Shown: positions 57,000 through 64,000 of the stretch, piece after piece
Position numbering within the stretch: position 1 is the stretch's first letter
How the letters are laid out: every line of letters starts with the position of its first letter
Source: Ignelater luminosus
Lineage: Eukaryota; Arthropoda; Insecta; Coleoptera; Elateridae
DNA length: 64,000 bases
Assembly: GCA_011009095.1 (NCBI GenBank)
Contig: VTPC01089976.1
Location: forward strand, 144,634 to 208,633
Reading direction: 5' to 3'
Program-made: the position numbers and the translations under genes
The notes under the pieces: generated by a model
What the model was told of the DNA's origin: nothing
Seen by the model: the letters and a program-made list of their open reading frames with translations, nothing else
Databases searched by the model: none

Positions 57000-57590
57000 A
57001 CTTGAGTGAAAGTACATGCTTTTATGACTATCATCTGTCAGAAAATTTGTTCTTATAGTCATAACTTCTAAGCATTTATGACTAGCAATTGGTCTGTCCA
57101 AAAACAGAAGAATCTTAGATTCCGGGGTAGCATACACAAAACTTTCATGTTTTGGCCATAAGCAAAGAATTCTTTGTTTTCATTCATCCCATTACGTTAA
57201 ATTGAGCTAATGTGCCTGAAGATGTTGCGTCTAGAAGTCTATTTTATAATGGGAAAACCAACTCTAGTGATACCAAACTGTCTATAGAACAGAAAAAATG
57301 AAACACACAGTGATTTCACTTGTTTCATTTTAACCAAAATACTTAGATATAGTATACTAATTTTCTTTCTTTTTTATATAAGAGTTCAATACATCAAAGA
57401 CCTCTTGCTGCCTTAAAGAAACAGTTGAAATGTCTTCCAGAAATCTTCGCAGCTATTCTCTTCCAGCACTACCATTCTTAAATTTATGTAAAATTCTATT
57501 CTTCATTTCAAAATCGAGTGCAAGGGTTCTAATGTCTTTGATTTTGAGTTCAGAAAGTTTTGCTTTCAGATATATCATATGTTCTACAAG
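57000..57590 (-). pseudogene. Tigger/Jerky-like (pogo) transposase remnant
   Basis: On the minus strand, 57400-57590 reads VEHMIYLKAKLSELKIKDIR, then TLALDFEMKNRILHKFKNGS, then AGRE-stop-LRRFLEDISTVSLRQ. This matches the CENP-B/Jerky-type second helix-turn-helix (LVxYxLxMExxxxGLTxxDVRxLAxxxAxxNxIxHxFxxxxAGRDWLxxFLxRxPxLSLR). Downstream, 57000-57117 reads SKILLFLDRPIASHKCLEVM, matching the catalytic LLxLDGHxSHxxLEVI block with its Asp. Stops interrupt it, and no inverted repeats of the type at 3.6 kb were found nearby. An old dead copy of an autonomous element. Confidence 0.6.
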
Positions 57591-59949
57591 TTTTCACAGT
57601 TTTTACCAAAGGTAATTGAAGAGTGTTTCGACAGCTTATCGTTGTCATTAGCTCTACCCCTCGACTTTGAAAAGCTCTGCTGCTTTTAACTATAAGATTT
57701 TGTCAAGTTCTACAATATTCATAGCATTTACCGCTGTTTCTTTATACTAAGACCGTATGCTTTCAATCTTCCTACTTTATAAGGTCAAGATAACATAGGT
57801 TGTATAAAAACTGCATGCCATCTTTAATACTATGTCATTTCACCCATCACCTTTTACCTATTTTTCTCTTGAAGGTCAGTAACAACTGAACAATCAATTA
57901 ACCAAGTTTTGGTTAAGATTGACTATGGCGCTATGAAGTAAAAATTTCCATAGAGGCATGTGTAACGGTAACTCGCTGACAAACATACCCTGACAGCTGT
58001 TAATCTTTGTTAAGAACCATTTCTGTACAGTTCCTGAGTATAATACCTCTTTTGTAATGTAAGTTCATTCAACTAACTAATAGATGTATTTAAGAAAAAG
58101 TAGAAGAATAAAAGGTGTTCAAGGTTTGTTTTTACTCAAGTTGGGAATTTAAAGAAGGTAAACGCAAGGATAGGATTGGAAGTACTAATATCTGTATTCA
58201 TAGTCAGTATGACTGACTACGGAACTATGTAAAGATGAGAACAATTTTAAACTGAACAGCTTTAACTTGAAATTTCCAGAATTGTTCCAAATATTTATTC
58301 TCGTAATGAACATTGTTTTTAAGTATTTTCCACTTGGATACTTATGCGTATCAATTGTCGAAAGAGTACTTTTCAAGTTTTATGTAGTTAATAGGTACTT
58401 AACTTTAATAGTTAAGAGATTAACTTAGAAGAGACTATAAGAGGCCGTTTCTTACTGGTTACCACTTTACATATGTTTTAACCTCATTAGCAAAACTACA
58501 TATAATTCGGGAAGTGTGAAAGTTCACAGTAACATTCCGGTAAGATAGGTCTGTTCAAACAATAACAATTAACATTGAACCAATATGTGATAGTAATCAC
58601 ATATAGTAGCAATATATAAATTAATGATAATATACATACGTCAATAAGAAATTCCCAACACATATTATGAAAGTATGCTACAGACTTTTTCAGGAGATTA
58701 GAATCTCAACATATGAAATACCATAAGTGTAAATAGTGTATGTAAATAGCAACTTTGGAAGCAAAGCGAGGTAAAAAGAGTATTTTAAGTGGAAAGTATA
58801 GTGCAACACCTTGAGAGTATTTAATTTGCCATAATTGTTCATCATACTTGTGTATAATAAACATTCATCCAGGTGAAAATTAAAATATTTATCTTGATAC
58901 CTTGTAACCCCAAGGATTGGATTATTCAAACTACTTCATACTCCATGTATGAGATTTTAATCAACAACGGGTATAGTTATGTATTCAGAGGTACCACGAA
59001 CATAACTTTTAAATATTTAAATTCAGTTTAAAGGCGTCAATCAAAAAGACCAAATAATGAATTTTTTAGTTGACATTTCAATTATTGTTTATGGTACAAT
59101 AATTCAGAAAGTAACACATTCTAATTGCATGTCAGTGCTGTAGTTGCGATGATTCGAATTTTATTAAAATTCTAATAATTTTGCCAATTATTATATTACA
59201 ATTTAATAACTACAATTACTGTCGCACCAATAAAAAAAGGGCAATTCTCGCTTAATTTTAATTGCTTACTTAGATCTGACTTTTACAAAAACCGCTATAG
59301 CTATGAACTTGTTTTTATTTGAACAATTGAATATTTGATTTATCTTAAAAACTGTATAATATGATTATATGAATATCACCGCTAACTTAAAGTCGTTATT
59401 TCTGTAAAAATAAGAATCACAGCATATAAAATAAGTGGCGACGACATTTATTGAATCAAGAATTGATGCAGCTGTTGGTTTTGCCCTTTTCAGGATTTTT
59501 TCTTTGCGTCAATATTCATAAATGAATTTTAAGATTATATCTTGAATGCATTGAGATTTGCAATAGTTTTATTTCAATAAAGCATGGAGCACAAAAAACG
59601 TTGTTTTCCATCCAAAGCAAATTGAGAAACTAGATAATGTCTACGCAGTTTTCTTTTTCATGTTTTTTCTCCCTGCATTAAGTATCGTATGCTTTAGAAA
59701 CTCTTATTGCTGGTTATCAATCGTTGTTTGCATAACACTCTGCCAGGTTCGTACTTTACTCTCACACAACCGTCTTTGGGTGATACTTTTATCGCCAATG
59801 AAAACGTATTTTCTTGCATTTCTGTACTCTCATATATTGAACTGTGCTACTAATCTCTCACTTTGCCTTACCCTTCACTAAATTTTGATGTCTCTGTTTT
59901 CTCATGATATAATAATATAAGCTAGAAAGCATGCTCTAACACCTGCATG
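57591..59949. other. No gene recognised
   Basis: AT-rich; no supported coding or repeat structure. Confidence 0.35.
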
Positions 59950-60540
59950 ATACGAGGAATCAGTTTGGACTGAGGGTAAATGTAAAGAAAATGAAGGTAA
60001 TGAAGACTGGAGGGGGAGGAAAAGATATGATGGTAAAGAATATAGATAGACGGAGAAAGAATTTAGCAAGTAAACAGGTATAAGTATTTGGGTACAGAAC
60101 TAACAACGAGCTGGAAAAGTGAGAATGAGATAAAAACGAGGATTGCAATGGGAAAGGAAGCTTTTTTGAAGAAATGTGAAGTAATGACAAGTAAAGTCGA
60201 TTTAGATCTAAAGAGAAGATTGGTGAAGTGTTTTGTATGGAGTGTGTTTATGTACGGATGTGAGACATGAACACTGCTGAAGGAAGGATTGCTGCTTTTG
60301 AGATTTGGTTGTGGAGAAGTTATTAGGCATTAAATGGACAGGCCGGGCAAGAAACGAAAAAGTTTTGGAGAATGTAGGTGAAGGAAAAGAACTACTAGAT
60401 GTTGTACAACGGGAAAAAGAACTAGATAGGATAGGTAGCAGAAAAGAACAGAAGAGGAAGGAGAAGGATATCTTGATATAAAGAGGAGAGCACAGGAGAT
60501 GACAGTGCGGAGAAGTCCCTAGGAAGGACCTGTGGAAACA
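59950..60540 (+). pseudogene. LINE reverse-transcriptase C-terminal remnant
   Basis: A purine-rich stretch starts near 59956 with NQFGLRVNVKKMKVMKT (the GLxVNxxKTKxM block). It then gives YLGTELTTSWKSENEIKTRI from about 60083, AMGKEAFLKKCEVMTSKVDL, and RLVKCFVWSVFMYGCET. These are the landmarks EIKxRIAxAKxAFxxKxxLLTxKLxLxLRKRxVKxxVWSVxLYGxETW of LINE polymerases common in insects. After a stop, IKWTGRARNEKVLENVGEGK-like residues follow near 60333-60392. The N-terminal endonuclease and catalytic palm are absent, so this is a 5'-truncated, mutated copy. Confidence 0.75.
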
Positions 60541-61734
60541 CAGGCAACTTTTGATGATAATCATTACATCTGCCTTTTTTATGTTTATTATCAACTCATC
60601 TGTTCCCCACTTTCAAGTTTTATCTGTTTAAGTTTTCTTGTAATTCTTTTCTCTAAATTTGCAAAAATTTAAAGGTCAACAGCAAAGCACATTCTGTAAT
60701 TTCTACTGGTTGAGGATTGCTGTAGCGAACACTTAAGTTCTTCAAGTTCGATGTCTTTGATAATCTTATTCGTTATTGTTATTATTATTATTTAGTAGGT
60801 AATTTGTGTAAAAGATTCGTTTTATCGGAATCACCTATGGGTAAGTTTATACTAGGTCGTGTATGCTATGTGAAAGGTTACAGTATATTTAGCGCTGTAC
60901 GATAACTCCTAATGTTTATTTGACGTATACAGCAACTCCCTATCATTACTTTTCTTATAGATTTTCCCAAGCACCTATTTTTGATTTTATATGATTTCTG
61001 GTGTTTACCATACATACAGATTCATTATCTTTTATTTTAATTGCTAGTCCATTCATTTTCATTGTAAAGCTTTTAAAACTCTGAATTTCGGCAAACGATC
61101 AAATAAATACAACATCAAGGAACACTTCTGTACTGTACTTCTGTAATATCTATCCTTTTCTGAATCAGCTCAACAATTTTTCTAGTTGCAGCTCTATTAT
61201 CACTCTTAATTTTTTTTCACTAATCCTCGTAGATTTCCGTAGCAGAACTTGTACTCATGTAATTGTGCGATTTCTCTCATCGTCCTTTTTATAGAGAGGG
61301 AAGTTTTGCCTGAACTTTCCAATCTTCGTATTATACTTTGAGCTTATACCTTTTACTACTACAACATAAAAAAGATGTTAGAGCATCTCTGACTAAATTT
61401 CGTCGGACCTATCTTTCCCATTTTTCCTTTTTCTGTACAGGTTGCTTTAATCTGAATAGTGAAGTGCTTTTTTTAAATCATTAATCCGTTTTTTATTGTT
61501 TTTTACTTCGCCAAATATGTTTATCGCGTTGTCATACTCTATTCTTAAAGTCCCCAATAGAGATGATTCTTCATTGTTGTTCCCAACTGTTAGCTTTAAT
61601 TTTTTTCATAATTGAATCTTATTTTCTTTAATTTCATCTTCATTTTATAATGAAGGGTGAGCAAAAACACTTGACACATTTCAAAAGGAAATTTCTGAAC
61701 TTACAGGTTGACCGCACTATTCAGTGTAGCAGAA
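60541..61734. other. No gene recognised
   Basis: T-rich sequence without supported features. Confidence 0.35.
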
Positions 61735-62012
61735 GACATCTTGGAATTCACTTTGCGTTGGGGCGTTGGTCTGTACGTGATCGATTTTAACTAACTGTAC
61801 GACGAGTTTAATCGACGCGATGCACCATCTGAGAAGGTTATTCTTCTATGAGTATCAAAGTTTGAAGAAGAAAAATCTTTTGTTGACAAAAAACCTGCCA
61901 GGTCGACGTAGACTTGTTTAAAATGAGCAAAATACTGCTAGACTTTTTGATGCAGTCTCCCGAAGTCCAATGAGATCAATTGTAAAGCATGCTGCAGCTC
62001 TGAATCTCTAAG
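61735..62012 (+). pseudogene. Mariner-like transposase helix-turn-helix (DUF4817-type) remnant
   Basis: Plus-strand pieces in order: FALGRWSVRDRF near 61750, YDEFNRRDAPSEKVIL near 61797-61845, FEEEKSFVDKKPAR near 61862-61905, then NEQNTARLFDAVSRSPMRSI and VKHAAALNL near 61921-62010. This corresponds to the N-terminal DNA-binding half of insect mariner-like transposases and domesticated relatives (FNRRDAPSxxTIxxxVxxFEExGSVxxKKPxGRxRxVRTxENVxRVRxAVxRSPxRSxxxHAxAL). At least two frame changes and stops; the catalytic half was not found. Confidence 0.65.
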
Positions 62013-64000
62013 GCATAGCCGAAGAATAGAACTATCTGTGATAAAGCAGAGCTCTTAATCTAAACACATCTAACAACAACTACTACTACAAAAATCGCTA
62101 ATATAGGCTAGTTTACTTTATAGCTTTGTCATTATCCTGTAGTACAAGTTTTGCCTAGTGTCAGGTCTTTACTAATCGTCAAAGATTTCCGAGCAACTCA
62201 GGAATCTATAAATTGAAATTTTAGGTCATCATAGCTCAAGAATGACGGAACCAACATTGGTCTGTTCACTCTTTCTCCTTGTGTAACCAGTTAACTCGAC
62301 GGCGGTGACATAAATTATAATAATCAAAAAAGCAATTGACGCAATCTATAGGCCGAATCAAAAGTATACATGAATAAACATGCCTGTTTTGGGAACTGTT
62401 AAGGATTACTATGATCAAGTGATCCAAAATAATTGACGACAGTTTGAGTTTCCCTTGAGACAAAAATAGTTTGAAAATTGGTAGCACTGAATGACTGGCT
62501 GGTTAAGCAACAACTAGCAACACCGCCAGCTTTAAACTGCCAAAATCACGGAAATTCAAGCTGTCATCATTTATTTTGAATTGCTTGGTATTCATAATCA
62601 GTCATTTGGAGTAGAAGAAGAAGTTTTTGGAATATTTTTCAAGTAGCCTGAATAGGAGCCTTTACCAAAATTGCTTAGATGATATAGTCGAAGACTGTAG
62701 ATAAGCATGCATTACATTTTTATTTCAAAATGGACTGCAGAGATCTTAGGTACCAAATATCCATATTTAGAAATAAGACATCTATAGGAAGTATGCATAA
62801 TACAACTCAAAAAACTTATCTTGGGGGCCAAAAATGAAGAATTTCTAAACAGTATTCGGACTCTCTGTAATGATTGAATAACAAAAAAGGTTTGAAATTG
62901 CGCTATTGGATCTTGACACTCTGAAGCATCGTTGTTTAAAACGTTAGCCAATTATTTTTAGGGTGCCATTTAAAAAACCTTTTATACACTTTAGATAAGA
63001 CTAAAATGAGCTTGTATATTTCATTATAGTATAGAATGTTCTGTTTAATGGTTAGATGACATAAAACATAAAAAAAACCAAAATCAGGGAAGTGTAAAGG
63101 TCTTTCGGGGTGAGGAAAACCTATTCATGAATTTAGTATTAAACAAGCTTAAAGGGAGCTAAACATGTAAAAAGGATCATCTCTTGTAGTCTGATTTTTC
63201 AACAACGTTTTTTTCTTATTTAATTTGATCTCCCAAGGGATTAGTACGTATGTATTATATTATTATAAAGTGGCTAAGATGACTGACAGGTAATATCAAA
63301 CTCAGGGTGCTTCAGGCACTGAAGATTTAAGATGCTATTTTTAGCGTAAATAATTTGTTGACGTTCACAGGCGTACGATATAATAAGGTTAGATAATCAG
63401 ACTAGAAACTTTAGGAATATAGGTAAATCTTGTTGTGCCACTGAAGTTGCACAAGCGGGTAAAACTATAATGCACATAAACCTGCCAATTAGTAGTAAGC
63501 GCATAAATGAACTTGTTAGCTGCTCGTATTTACTTCTTGCAAACCTTTTATTTTAAAATCTTTTTATCCTTTTTATTGAACTTTTCCCACAAATTTAAAA
63601 ACAGACTTTTAAGAATAATTGCAAAGAAATTGTCAAAACATTGCTATTGCTTTTACTGTAATAACGTTAAATACCACTAAATGGTAAATAATTGCAAGAA
63701 AAAAGTAAAACAGTGAGTCAACATCGTCTGGAATTCATACATCAAGATCAATTGAAACATTTTCTTGCTTGTTATTCCATGTTAAATGTAATCTGGCAAT
63801 ATTAAATTTTAAAAGTACATTAATCATTGTCATTGGACAGATTCATTTTCTTCAAGCGATTTAACATGTTAGACTGTATCAATTTTTTTCTTCAAATCGG
63901 AATCTAAAAAAAATTAATTAATCGAATTGACATTATTTTCTTTTGTTTAATGAAGCAGGAAAAATCAAGACTTTTATCTATGCGCTTGCTACAACGCACT
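62013..64000. other. No gene recognised
   Basis: AT-rich sequence to the window end; ORFs of 73-79 codons on the minus strand look like chance. Confidence 0.35.

Noticed and set aside
60208-60594. 128-codon minus-strand ORF, Ser/Phe-rich
   Set aside because: Antisense to the purine-rich LINE remnant; the Ser/Phe/Leu composition is that of a pyrimidine-rich shadow.
1-64000. CRISPR arrays, operons, riboswitches or other prokaryotic systems
   Set aside because: No regularly spaced direct repeats of that type, no ribosome-binding sites or operon-like gene packing; the window is clearly animal nuclear DNA.

Overview
This is an AT-rich eukaryotic window (GC about one third by eye) with long non-coding stretches, spliced signals, and many decayed transposons. 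The best host gene is a two-exon minus-C odorant-binding protein (OBP). Minus-C OBPs are abundant in beetles, and together with the mariner, Tigger, Harbinger, LINE and Gypsy-type elements they point to an insect, plausibly Coleoptera (inference). No bacterial features, CRISPR arrays, rRNA or credible tRNA genes were seen.

Layout. 0-4.2 kb: a possible serine-protease-like last exon, a Tigger-like transposase remnant, a 175-bp pogo/Tigger MITE, and two short ORFs behind TATA boxes (the 40-codon ORF at 4.06 kb has the better promoter). 5.2-9.3 kb: the intact OBP gene, a LINE ORF1 remnant with a zinc knuckle, and a decayed second OBP copy. 9-24.6 kb: mostly AT-rich sequence with nothing recognisable except a possible LINE ORF1 remnant near 14.5 kb, a 179-bp MITE with 39-bp inverted repeats near 21.7 kb, and a GC-rich patch near 23.1 kb. 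24.66-26.75 kb: a mariner-like transposon with inverted repeats of about 290 bp, nested inside a small element that has a perfect 8-bp target duplication. 27.7-30.6 kb: two decayed LINEs and a GC-rich block containing a 27-bp minisatellite. 32.2-32.6 kb: a GC-rich promoter-like patch. 35.1-37 kb: a TA-flanked MITE, then coding-like debris. 41.4-42.7 kb: a complete-ended but broken 1.29-kb mariner. 43.7-46 kb: LINE debris next to a decayed copy of a multi-copy arthropod protein with an FPCHTQAVE motif; a second fragment of this family may lie at 36.5 kb. 46.67-50.23 kb: a Gypsy-class LTR element on the minus strand with near-identical short LTRs and a 5-bp target duplication. 53.16-54.26 kb: a repeat built of GTAAC/TAATTAC motifs that holds a nested Harbinger deletion derivative. 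56.9-57.6 kb: a Tigger-like transposase remnant on the minus strand. 59.95-60.54 kb: a LINE RT tail. 61.7-62.0 kb: a mariner-like helix-turn-helix remnant.

The genes do not form a pathway. The window reads as a gene-poor chemosensory locus (one live OBP plus one dead duplicate) surrounded by several generations of transposons, with at least two clear cases of one DNA element inserted into another. All calls are by eye: family names come from motif recognition, not database searches.
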